DNA of 64,000 nt from Paenibacillus sp. LHD-38 (GTDB lineage Bacteria; Bacillota; Bacilli; Paenibacillales; Paenibacillaceae), in NCBI RefSeq assembly GCF_031157315.1, contig NZ_JAVIFU010000016.1, forward strand, positions 1-64,000. The letters run 5' to 3'. Shown here piece by piece: positions 7,792 through 14,844 of the stretch (position 1 is its first letter; each line of letters begins with the position of its first letter). Below the pieces are notes generated by a model. It had not been told where the DNA came from, ran no database searches, and worked only from the letters and a program-made list of their open reading frames with translations. Both the position numbers and the translations under genes were made by a program.

Positions 7792-8142
7792 ATGAGAATA
7801 CAAGATATCATCGAAGGCAAAAAAGAGTGGCGAGCGCACGTGGCGCGTGTCAAAGCGCTCCCGCAAGATTATCAGATTGTTTATAAAGAGATTCAAAAAT
7901 ATCTCTTTAAGGTCGGCCCTGTTGAGCTAACCGATGGGACGGGTTTGCTCTCGGGGATTATCGATCTTTTTAAAGAGGGCGCGGCCTTGGGGAGAGGCGT
8001 GCTCGAAGTGACGGGCAGTGACGTAGCGGCTTTCTGCGACGATCTAATCAAAGATTCAAAAACTTACGCTGATATCTATCAAGAATCTGTTGACCAAGAA
8101 GGTAACAAGGCCATGAAAAAGGTTACGGATAAAACTAAGTAA
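7792..8142 (+). CDS. DUF1048 protein 2
   Basis: 116-aa paralogue of the preceding protein. It carries HVARVKALPQDYQIVYKEI, GLLSGIIDLFKEGAALGRG and GSDVAAFCDDLIKDS. AGGAGG precedes the ATG within the 9-bp gap. It has no signal peptide or membrane segment. Co-translation with PadR and the first DUF1048 suggests a three-gene module. Function unknown; a PadR-linked stress or envelope role is only a guess. Confidence 0.8.
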   Translation: MRIQDIIEGKKEWRAHVARVKALPQDYQIVYKEIQKYLFKVGPVELTDGTGLLSGIIDLFKEGAALGRGVLEVTGSDVAAFCDDLIKDSKTYADIYQESVDQEGNKAMKKVTDKTK

Positions 8143-8185
8143 AAGGGGGATATCGGGAAGGAAAAAGCAATTTGATATTCATAAA

Positions 8186-8227
8186 TAAGGAGCAGGTTGC
8201 TATGACAACTGCTCCATTTCTTTTTTA
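8186..8227. terminator. Intrinsic terminator between convergent operons
   Basis: GGAGCAGGTTG (8189-8199) pairs with CAACTGCTCC (8207-8216) with one bulge, followed by ATTTCTTTTTT. It closes the PadR-DUF1048 operon. The facing ABC permease gene ends at 8285. Confidence 0.75.
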
Positions 8228-8284
8228 ATCTAACTGGCTGGAACGTGTGCGCTACAAAATCTCCTCATGTATGAATTCATGAAA

Positions 8285-9082
8285 TTACAACCGCAAATCC
8301 CTTTTTTTAAAGCACACAAAAGTTACTACGGTTAATACGACAATCAAGGACACTGACAAAATAAGATAGACAGCCTCTAAGCCTCCGCCATACATCATAT
8401 TCTTCGCTTCAAAATATTTAAACGGGGAAAGGTATTTCAGGTTTTCGAACTTATCGTTTAAGTCGATTGCAATGGATAATATATAGGTGATCAATAGTAT
8501 TGCTGTAGATAAGGATGCGGCCTTCTTCGGATTTTTATTGACGGCCGCCGTCGCTGATCCGATGACCAAAAACAAGAGCTGCAAAATAAACATTCCTGCC
8601 AATGTGATTGCAATATCGCCGCTTACGGATTCGCCTTTGCTGTATTTCGTGACCAGGGAGATGGAGGTAACCAGCGAAACGATGTTAAAGATCACGAGAT
8701 TTGCAAGTGCAGCCATGAATTTCGATAAAATGACTTTGTTTCTTGAAACGGGTTTGACGAACAAAAACTCCGCCGTTTTATCCCGTTCTTCCTTAGCGAT
8801 AATATTAGCGCCAAGCATCGTGGCATGAATCGTTCCCATTAACACTAGGTAGATAAAGATAACGCCGTAATATCCGCTTGCCTTCGATAGATCGAGCGTT
8901 CCGATCCCCATGATGGCTTGCAAAGCTTTAGGCATGCCCTCCATTAAATCGCTCATCGATTGTCCGGTGGAGGATAACCCAGCATATTTGCCCATGCTGG
9001 AGGCAATTAAGAATAGGATGCCGATACTCCAGAAAATGAGAGATTTCGTGTATGCTTTCATTTCGATCCAAAAGATATTCAT
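8285..9082 (-). CDS. ABC-2 type exporter permease (second)
   Basis: 265-aa membrane protein. The start is set at the ATG at 9082 (MNIFWIEMKAYTKS), with GGGAGG upstream. Six hydrophobic segments are visible, including SLIFWSIGILFLIASS, GVIFIYLVLMGTIHA and LILSVSLIVVLTVVTF. The cytoplasmic loop IIAKEERDKTAEFLFVKPVSR is the typical ABC-2 permease feature. It is paralogous to the upstream permease, so the two likely form a heterodimeric channel with the ATPase at 9905-10789. Substrate unknown; relatives export antibiotics or act in resistance. Confidence 0.88.
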   Translation of the reverse strand: MNIFWIEMKAYTKSLIFWSIGILFLIASSMGKYAGLSSTGQSMSDLMEGMPKALQAIMGIGTLDLSKASGYYGVIFIYLVLMGTIHATMLGANIIAKEERDKTAEFLFVKPVSRNKVILSKFMAALANLVIFNIVSLVTSISLVTKYSKGESVSGDIAITLAGMFILQLLFLVIGSATAAVNKNPKKAASLSTAILLITYILSIAIDLNDKFENLKYLSPFKYFEAKNMMYGGGLEAVYLILSVSLIVVLTVVTFVCFKKRDLRL

Positions 9083-9100
9083 TCCAATTCCTCCCCACAA

Positions 9101-9898
9101 TTAAACCGCGTGGATATCCTTCTTGATGTAGACGATATAGCTAATAACCAGTGAAACTACGACGATTCCTGCTCCAGCAAGCAAAAAAGAGGTGTCATAG
9201 CTGGAACTTCTTGTGATATCGGCCGTGTTGAAATATTTAAAGGGAGATAAATACCTTTTCGCTTCATCGTCGCTTGTCGATACGAGCATGCCGATGATGA
9301 AAAAGGCGAACACGGTTCCAAGAGATAAAGTCAGTACGGATTTTATTTTCCGAGTGATGACCGAAATGACAATGCCCAAGGCAAGAAAAATAAGCTGAAC
9401 AAAAAACAGCGTAACGGATATCATAAAGAAGGTTACTGCACTGTACTCTTCCGTCTTTACCTGAGACAGCATAATGCCGGCTGCAGCTAAAAAAACCACG
9501 TTCGTAGCAACTAACGAGGTCAATGCCGCCAAAATCTTGGCCGTTAATATGGTAGTTCGCGATACAGGCTTTGTCATAAGAAAATCTGCAGTTTTGTCTC
9601 GTATTTCCTTGGAAATGATGGACGTACCTACATTCATTCCTTGAATGGCCCCGCAAAGTGATAAATAGAGAAATATATAGGAATAGAAGCCCAGCACTGA
9701 ACCAAGGTTCTCCACTTCAAGACCGATCGCTTTCCGCACAGCCTCCGGGTAACCTTCCAACAGCTTTTTGAACGAATCGATATCTCCTGTAATAGAAGGA
9801 TACATGGACATGAACAGGACGAGCAGGGCAACCAATGAAACGGACCAAATCAACGTTGATTTTCTATAAAAGATTAATTCATGAAGAAAAATATTCAT
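9101..9898 (-). CDS. ABC-2 type exporter permease (first)
   Basis: 265-aa integral membrane protein, MNIFLHELIFYRKSTLIW and on. It has about six transmembrane helices, and a loop IISKEIRDKTADFLMTKPVSR nearly identical to that of the next gene. AAGGAGG at the end of the ATPase gene serves as its ribosome site, 12 nt before the ATG at 9898. Together with the next permease and the ATPase it makes a complete three-gene exporter. No regulator lies in the operon; the nearest is the convergent PadR. Confidence 0.88.
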   Translation of the reverse strand: MNIFLHELIFYRKSTLIWSVSLVALLVLFMSMYPSITGDIDSFKKLLEGYPEAVRKAIGLEVENLGSVLGFYSYIFLYLSLCGAIQGMNVGTSIISKEIRDKTADFLMTKPVSRTTILTAKILAALTSLVATNVVFLAAAGIMLSQVKTEEYSAVTFFMISVTLFFVQLIFLALGIVISVITRKIKSVLTLSLGTVFAFFIIGMLVSTSDDEAKRYLSPFKYFNTADITRSSSYDTSFLLAGAGIVVVSLVISYIVYIKKDIHAV

Positions 9899-9904
9899 CG
9901 CTGA

Positions 9905-10789
9905 TCAGACCTCCTTTTCGTAGTAGTGCATAAAGATCTCCTCGAGGTCCGGTTCTTCAATCCATAGGTTTGCGATTTCGACTTCGGCTATCTTTTTCAT
10001 GACGTTATTAATATCGCCTCTGAATAAGAAGCATACCGAATGATCCGCCACGTTAAGATTCTCCACGCCGGCTATGTTGAAGAAATCCTGTTCTGCTGTA
10101 TCTTTTGTTTCGATTTTGAATTTTTTATAATTGTTTTCTTTTAACGTGCTGATCTTTTCGACCGTGACGATTTTGCCTTCCTTTATGATGGCGACCCGAT
10201 CGCATAAACGCTGAACCTCGCTTAAGATATGGGATGAAAACAAGATGGTTGCTCCCTTTTTATTCTCCTTCAGAAGCAGATCGAAGAATCTTTGCTGCAT
10301 CAACGGATCAAGGCCGCTGGTCGGTTCATCGAGTATGATTAATTTGGGTTCGTGAAGCAATCCTTGGACAATCCCGACTTTCTTTTTGTTGCCGAGCGAT
10401 AAGTCGTCGATTTTCTTTTTTAAATCAAGATCCATGATCTCAGCCAGCTCTTTAATTCTTTTGCTGCAATCCTTTTTGTAAAAGCTTGCCGAGTATTTTA
10501 AGAGGTCGATCACCTTCATATTGTCATAATAGAAAACCTCCGAAGGCAAATACCCGATTTGCTTGGCAATTTCGGGGGCAAACTCGATGCAATCCTTGCC
10601 GAAGATCTCGGCTTTGCCGCTAGTCGGGTAAATCAGAGACAACAAAGTTCTGATCGTCGTAGATTTTCCAGCTCCGTTCGGTCCGATAAACCCAAAAATT
10701 TCGCCTTCTTCTACATGAAAGCTGACGTTCGTGATTCCCCTTTCTTTCCCGTACGTTTTGGTCAAATCGCTGATATTTATGACATTCAT
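9905..10789 (-). CDS. ABC transporter ATP-binding protein
   Basis: 294-aa nucleotide-binding subunit of the exporter. Walker A is GPNGAGKST at residues 36-44. The signature motif is LSLGNKKK, a variant LSGGQ. Walker B is LIILDEPTSGLDP, and the switch His is in SSHILSEV. The C-terminal extension ends WIEEPDLEEIFMHYYEKEV, as in BcrA/CcmA-type exporters. The ATG at 10789 has GAGGAGG 9 nt upstream; an ORF extension beyond it lacks family features. It is the first gene of the operon. The 10790-10909 stretch upstream should hold its promoter, but no good match stands out. Confidence 0.92.
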   Translation of the reverse strand: MNVINISDLTKTYGKERGITNVSFHVEEGEIFGFIGPNGAGKSTTIRTLLSLIYPTSGKAEIFGKDCIEFAPEIAKQIGYLPSEVFYYDNMKVIDLLKYSASFYKKDCSKRIKELAEIMDLDLKKKIDDLSLGNKKKVGIVQGLLHEPKLIILDEPTSGLDPLMQQRFFDLLLKENKKGATILFSSHILSEVQRLCDRVAIIKEGKIVTVEKISTLKENNYKKFKIETKDTAEQDFFNIAGVENLNVADHSVCFLFRGDINNVMKKIAEVEIANLWIEEPDLEEIFMHYYEKEV

Positions 10790-10909
10790 GGTAAAACCTC
10801 CTCGTATGATGAGTGGGTAGAGATGCTTTTTTCTATTTGTAAAAGTTATTTTCAATGTCTCCCAATATACCTCCATCTCCGTTAAGGTTATCGAATCCCC
10901 TAGGTGTTA

Positions 10910-11335
10910 TTAGAATAAAGATACGTAAGAGACAGCTCTTTCTAGAAGAACAGATTCCTCTGCTTGGTAGTCTTGGCTATTAGGAGAGGTTGACTGGATG
11001 CCTACTTGCTCCGCAGCATTGAAAAACAAACGATAAATGCGATCATCCTTTGAGGCTCTATCCTGATAACGATCTGTAAAAAAGGTAAGGTGATTAATAC
11101 CGATAAAACGAAGAAGTTGGCTGCTCCAGCTGATCCAGTCGAGAGGTTTCTCGGATCTGCTAATAAATAATTCGCTCCAACCGTATCCCATATTGCTTGT
11201 AATACGAAGACGTACTTGAAAACCAGAGGAATCAGCTTCGAAGGAGGGGATGACAAAAACCTCGATTCTTTTAATACGCATAGAAGAAAGCTGTTCATCC
11301 AAACAAGGTAATGGGACTGCAGATTGTGTCAACAT
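10910..11335 (-). CDS. Unknown 141-aa protein controlled by a c-di-AMP riboswitch
   Basis: Soluble 141-aa protein with no signal peptide. A central block SMRIKRIEVFVIPSFEAD and then VRLRITSNMGYGWSELFIS resembles the N-terminal capping domain of enolase-superfamily (mandelate racemase-like) proteins, but there is no barrel domain. The rest (SWSSQLLRFIGINHLTFF, RLFFNAAEQVG) is not recognised. GAGGAGAG is about 8 nt before the ATG at 11335 and lies at the 3' end of the riboswitch, so translation is probably what the switch controls. Being regulated by c-di-AMP implies a role in K+, osmolyte or cell-wall homeostasis; the function is unknown. Confidence 0.7.
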   Translation of the reverse strand: MLTQSAVPLPCLDEQLSSMRIKRIEVFVIPSFEADSSGFQVRLRITSNMGYGWSELFISRSEKPLDWISWSSQLLRFIGINHLTFFTDRYQDRASKDDRIYRLFFNAAEQVGIQSTSPNSQDYQAEESVLLERAVSYVSLF

Positions 11336-11344
11336 AAATAAAAT

Positions 11345-11500
11345 CTCTCCTCAGTTCGCTTACGAAGTTAGCTGACGGATTCGGACTAGAGAGCTGCCCT
11401 ACCGGAGGCTTAAGCTCCGGACTCACCCCATGCAAACGTACAATGCGGCCGCTCGCGATTGGTTCCCCCGTTTTTCATTGAAAAATTCAGCGATAATTGT
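11345..11500 (-). promoter_or_regulatory. c-di-AMP (ydaO/yuaA) riboswitch, minus strand
   Basis: Read on the minus strand this has the conserved ydaO elements in order: an ATCGCTGA segment with hairpin, CGGGGGAACCAA, GGGGTGAGTCC, TAGGGC, then CCGAATCCGTCAGCTAAC followed by TTCGTAAGCG and GAGGAGAG. The same landmarks occur in the two + strand copies. The aptamer ends about 10 nt from the start codon of the 141-aa gene, and its last segment contains the ribosome site. Ligand binding is therefore expected to reduce translation. Confidence 0.92.
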
Positions 11501-11703
11501 TTGCCTTAGTCGGCTTGCCGTCTATAGTAAACCTGCAGCCATCTTTTGTAAAACATAGGTTTTTGGGGATTTGACGCCATATTGTCATTTATAAAGTAAT
11601 ACGATCATTTCATGCGCAAAAAAAGGTTTATTCTTCGAAAATCACGCTGATGCTCACTCATTCTTTTATTTAAAGAAATCTGATTATTTACTCAGTATTT
11701 CAG

Positions 11704-11731
11704 TATATAGGCTGCTGTCATTAATTTTGAA
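11704..11731 (-). promoter_or_regulatory. Candidate promoter for the minus-strand riboswitch transcript
   Basis: On the minus strand TTCAAA (11726-11731) and TATATA (11704-11709) are 16 bp apart. The leader from here to the 141-aa gene would be about 360 nt and include the riboswitch. Confidence 0.4.
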
Positions 11732-11780
11732 AACGAGAGATAAACGTAGAAATAGCGAGGTAATCGGAGATAGTAATCAA

Positions 11781-11816
11781 TGAAAGCGTTGACATTTGCT
11801 CTTTATTGTCTATTAT
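11781..11816 (+). promoter_or_regulatory. kdp promoter with overlapping cre (CcpA) site
   Basis: TGAAAGCGTTGACA at 11781-11794 fits the catabolite-responsive element consensus TGWAANCGNTNWCA at every position. Its last six bases, TTGACA (11789-11794), are also the -35. TATTAT (11811-11816) follows after 16 bp. CcpA bound here would directly compete with RNA polymerase for the transcript that runs into the tandem riboswitches and kdp. Confidence 0.7.
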
Positions 11817-11894
11817 AACTTGATATGACCTGCGAGGCCTCTTTACAGCAGGTTTAGCGAGGAGTAAGATTCGATACAGGATTTACAATAAGTT

Positions 11895-12097
11895 TCGATT
11901 GACTGATCGCTGAGTTTCCGTGAAAGCGGAAAGCGGGGGAACCAAATGTTAGGCAGTGCGCATGTTCGATGTGAGAGTCGGATAGCAGCATTGCAGGGGT
12001 GAATCTTTGACCTGGCACCATGGATGCCAGGCAAAGTAGGGCGACTCTCACCGCCCGAATCCGTCAGCTAACCTCGTAAGCGTGGATCGAGAGAGGA
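11895..12097 (+). promoter_or_regulatory. c-di-AMP (ydaO/yuaA) riboswitch 1 of the kdp leader
   Basis: Conserved ydaO landmarks in order: ATCGCTGAG with hairpin GTTTCCGTGAAAGCGGAAAG, CGGGGGAACCAAA, GGGGTGAATC, GTAGGGCGACTCTCACCG, CCGAATCCGTCAGCTAACC, TCGTAAGCG and GAGAGAGG. Intrinsic terminator 1 follows at 12127. High c-di-AMP is expected to favour termination. Confidence 0.95.
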
Positions 12098-12126
12098 ATG
12101 ATGAAACTTGTGATCGATTAATTTCG

Positions 12127-12157
12127 ACCGCAGAGTCATATGCCTCTGCGGTTTTTT
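12127..12157 (+). terminator. Expression-platform terminator of riboswitch 1
   Basis: ACCGCAGAG (12127-12135) and CTCTGCGGT (12144-12152) form a perfect 9-bp stem with an 8-nt loop, followed by a T run. It lies 30 nt after the first aptamer. Confidence 0.9.
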
Positions 12158-12186
12158 GCTGCCCAAAACAGGAGCAGCTGGTAAGA

Positions 12187-12354
12187 AAGGATCTAAAACG
12201 CTGAGTCCTGCAGCAGCAGGAGCGGGGGAACCAACGAGTGTTCGTGTGCAAATACGAATCGTCTCATGGGGTGAATCACTTGGTCTTTGCCAAGCGTAGG
12301 GCGACTCTCACGCCCGAATCCGACAGCTAACCTCGCAAGCGTACTCGAGAGAGG
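12187..12354 (+). promoter_or_regulatory. c-di-AMP (ydaO/yuaA) riboswitch 2 of the kdp leader
   Basis: The second complete aptamer has AACGCTGAG, hairpin TCCTGCAGCAGCAGGA, GCGGGGGAACCAAC, GGGGTGAATCAC, GTAGGGCGACTCTCACG, CCCGAATCCGACAGCTAACC, TCGCAAGCG and GAGAGAGG. It begins 30 nt after terminator 1 and is followed by its own terminator. The two aptamers share the core but differ in peripheral hairpins, so the duplication is not recent. Confidence 0.95.
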
Positions 12355-12444
12355 CAACAACCATCGCGCTACCTGTGGCTTTTAAAGCAAAACGAGCTTT
12401 GCCGTCAAATGACGGTGTAAGCCGTTTATGCTGGGCTGCGGGTC

Positions 12445-12490
12445 AAGAAGCTGCGGGGAAAGTTCCTCTTTTCCTAAGGCTTCTTTTTTG
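12445..12490 (+). terminator. Expression-platform terminator of riboswitch 2
   Basis: AAGAAGC (12445-12451) pairs with GCTTCTT ending at about 12485. An inner GGGGAAAG/CTTTTCC stem lies between them, and T6 follows. It stands between aptamer 2 and the first gene of the kdp operon, as expected for transcription control. Confidence 0.8.
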
Positions 12491-12524
12491 TTGCCTTTTT
12501 TTCAACATTTGGAGGAGAACCGCT

Positions 12525-12929
12525 TTGGAAAATGAGCATATTATTGTCGCCGGGCTAAGCGAGTCTGGCAAATCATTTATAAGAATTTTGGAATTTCACG
12601 AGCTCCCTTTCATGGTGCTGACCAACAGCAAGCAAGAGGAGAAGCTGCTCCGGAGACAAGGCATAGCTAATGTGCTCTATGTGGATACCAATGATAGGAA
12701 AAGTTGGGATGTACCGGATTTTTATATCCGTGAGGTTTTCATATTTGAGAGCAGTTTCACGCTAAGCTGCCGTTTTGTGCAGTGCTGTCGGGCATGGACG
12801 TCAAAGTCCATTTACGTGATTACGCAGTCATGGAATCCGCGGGCCATTTACAAAGGCCTTGGAGCGGATCATATCGTGTACTCACAAAACGGCGAGGTAG
12901 GATTTTTATTAAACAAAAGCAGGAAATAA
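12525..12929 (+). CDS. Orphan RCK_N/TrkA-N-like protein heading the kdp operon
   Basis: 134-aa cytoplasmic protein with a single Rossmann-like unit. It starts ENEHIIVAGLSESGKSFIRIL, has a beta-alpha-beta layout (FMVLTNSKQEEKLLRRQG, NVLYVDTND) and ends GADHIVYSQNGEVGF, as in TrkA-N/KtrA N-terminal domains. The usual GxGxxG is degenerate (GLSESG), and there is no RCK_C ligand domain. The TTG at 12525 is chosen because GGAGGAG is 7 nt upstream; the frame open to 12375 would run through the riboswitch terminator. Its position suggests a Kdp accessory or regulatory subunit, which is inference. Confidence 0.7.
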   Translation: MENEHIIVAGLSESGKSFIRILEFHELPFMVLTNSKQEEKLLRRQGIANVLYVDTNDRKSWDVPDFYIREVFIFESSFTLSCRFVQCCRAWTSKSIYVITQSWNPRAIYKGLGADHIVYSQNGEVGFLLNKSRK

Positions 12930-12945
12930 TGCAGGAGGAATTCCT

Positions 12946-13056
12946 ATGGCAGATGTGTATATGATTATTGTCTTAATAGCATGCTTTGGTTTGTTTTACG
13001 GTTTTTTGACTTGGTGCGGCAATGTCATTGAGCAATCGGGAGGCGATAACGGATGA
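12946..13056 (+). CDS. 36-aa single-pass membrane peptide upstream of kdpF
   Basis: Starts MADVYMIIVLIACFGLFYGF, then continues with TWCGNVIEQ. One transmembrane helix spans residues 5-22. GGAGGAA precedes the ATG. Its stop overlaps the kdpF ATG (ATGA). Short one-helix peptides with an N-terminal helix and a C-terminal Cys are known just upstream of kdpF in many bacteria, without a firmly assigned role. It is likely a small Kdp-associated subunit. Confidence 0.7.
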   Translation: MADVYMIIVLIACFGLFYGFLTWCGNVIEQSGGDNG

Positions 13057-13130
13057 TTATTGTGACCATTCTGGCGTTGTTCGTGTTCGTCTATTTGATC
13101 TATGCCTTAATTAATCCGGAAAAATTTTAG
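13053..13130 (+). CDS. kdpF: Potassium-transporting ATPase subunit KdpF
   Basis: A 25-aa one-helix membrane peptide, beginning MIIVTILALFVFVYLIYALI and ending NPEKF. The YLIYALINPEKF ending is the hallmark of KdpF, which stabilises the KdpABC complex. It overlaps the previous peptide stop by 4 nt and lies 16 bp before kdpA with a GGAGG between. Confidence 0.9.
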   Translation: MIIVTILALFVFVYLIYALINPEKF

Positions 13131-13146
13131 CCCAGGAGGAGTTACG

Positions 13147-14826
13147 ATGGATATTTTACAGATGCTGGTAGTCATTGCAGTTCTCGTCCTGCTTGTCAAG
13201 CCGCTAGGTACGTACGTCTACCATGTATTTTCGAATGAACAGAATCGTTTGGACAAAGTTTACGGAGGCAAGGAACGGTTCATTTACAAGCTTATCGGCT
13301 TAAAACGCCGTGAGGGAATGAGCTGGAAGGTATACGCGCTAAGCTTTATTGCGACAAATATTGTTCTGGTAGCGTTCAGCTATCTGATTCTGCGGTTGCA
13401 AAACGCGCTGCCGTTCAATCCGAACGCGGTGGGCAGTATGGAGCCGACGCTTGCCTTCAATACCGTTATCAGCTTTATGACGAATACAAACCTGCAGCAT
13501 TACAGCGGGGAAAGTGCCTTATCTTATTTCTCGCAAATGGCCGTCATTATGATGATGATGTTCACCTCCGCGGCGACGGGCTTCTCGGTAGCTATCGCAT
13601 TTGTTCGCGGAATAACGAGCAAAGGCAAAACGATCGGTAACTTCTTTGAGGATTTCGTTAAGGCGCACACGAGAATATTTCTTCCTATTTCCTTTATTAT
13701 TACACTTGTGCTCGTAGTGCTTCAGGTGCCGCAAACGCTTGATCCGACGTTAACGGTCAAGACGCTGGAAGGCGCAATGCAGCAAATTGCGATCGGGCCT
13801 GTAGCTTCACTGGAATCGATCAAGCATTTGGGAACGAACGGCGGCGGATTTTTTGGCGTCAACTCGGCCCATCCGTTTGAGAATCCGAATCCACTCACTA
13901 ACGTAATTGAAATTTTATGCATGTGGGCACTGCCTGCTGCATTGCCTTACACGTTCGGGCTATTCGCTAAGAACAAAAAGCAAGGCTGGGTTATTTTCTC
14001 AGCGATGATGTGCCTGTTCCTCGTCTTCCTGAGCGTCGCCTATACATCAGAGAAAGTCGGAAGCCCGGCGATGAACGCTCTTGGCATCGACGCTTCGCAA
14101 GGCAGCATGGAAGGCAAGGAGGTTCGTTTCGGTATTGCGCAATCCGCGCTGTTCACGACGGTGACTGCGGCCGCAACGACCGGCACTGTAAACAATATGC
14201 ATGATACGCTTACTCCGCTTGGCGGTTTAGTACCGCTCGCGGAAATGATGCTCAATGTTGTTTTCGGCGGAAAAGGTGTCGGGCTTATTAATATGCTCAT
14301 GTATGCGATATTGGCTGTATTTATATGTGGGCTTATGGTCGGCAGGACGCCAGAGTTTCTTGGGCGCAAAATAGAACCGCGTGAAATGAAGCTGATTGCG
14401 ATAGCCATATTGGCTCATCCTTTCATTATACTAGTGCCGACCGCGATCGCCTTTATGAGCGATCTCGGAACCGTCGCAATAACAAATCCAGGGTTCCACG
14501 GCATCAGCCAGGTGCTCTACGAATATACGTCATCGGCAGCGAACAATGGTTCCGGCTTTGAAGGATTGGGCGATAATACGCCATTCTGGAATATTAGCAC
14601 CGGGCTCGTCATGCTGTTCGGCCGATATATTTCCTTGATCGCAATGCTGGCCGTTGCGGGTTCGCTTGTACGCAAACAGCCGGTGCCAGAGACGATTGGC
14701 ACGTTCCGTACAGATAATGCGCTGTATACGGGCTTACTAATTGGTACGGTTCTTTTGATTGGCGCTTTAACTTTCTTACCGGTTATCGTTCTTGGACCGG
14801 TTGCAGAATATTTGACACTCCGTTAA
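13147..14826 (+). CDS. kdpA: Potassium-transporting ATPase channel subunit KdpA
   Basis: 559-aa polytopic membrane protein, normal KdpA length. It forms the K+-selective channel of the Kdp P-type ATPase. Selectivity-filter regions of the four superfamily-of-K-transporter repeats are visible, including TNTNLQHYSGE, HLGTNGGGFFGVNSAHPFENP, TTGTVNNMHDTLTPLGG and SSAANNGSGFEGLG. About ten hydrophobic segments are spread through the protein. CCAGGAGGAG precedes the ATG. It is transcribed behind the tandem c-di-AMP riboswitches. Confidence 0.97.
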   Translation: MDILQMLVVIAVLVLLVKPLGTYVYHVFSNEQNRLDKVYGGKERFIYKLIGLKRREGMSWKVYALSFIATNIVLVAFSYLILRLQNALPFNPNAVGSMEPTLAFNTVISFMTNTNLQHYSGESALSYFSQMAVIMMMMFTSAATGFSVAIAFVRGITSKGKTIGNFFEDFVKAHTRIFLPISFIITLVLVVLQVPQTLDPTLTVKTLEGAMQQIAIGPVASLESIKHLGTNGGGFFGVNSAHPFENPNPLTNVIEILCMWALPAALPYTFGLFAKNKKQGWVIFSAMMCLFLVFLSVAYTSEKVGSPAMNALGIDASQGSMEGKEVRFGIAQSALFTTVTAAATTGTVNNMHDTLTPLGGLVPLAEMMLNVVFGGKGVGLINMLMYAILAVFICGLMVGRTPEFLGRKIEPREMKLIAIAILAHPFIILVPTAIAFMSDLGTVAITNPGFHGISQVLYEYTSSAANNGSGFEGLGDNTPFWNISTGLVMLFGRYISLIAMLAVAGSLVRKQPVPETIGTFRTDNALYTGLLIGTVLLIGALTFLPVIVLGPVAEYLTLR

Positions 14827-14844
14827 CGGATGAGGTGAACGATG

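Noticed and set aside
12375..12524. 50-residue N-terminal extension of the RCK_N-like protein
   Set aside because: It would translate through the riboswitch terminator; the TTG at 12525 has an ideal GGAGGAG.
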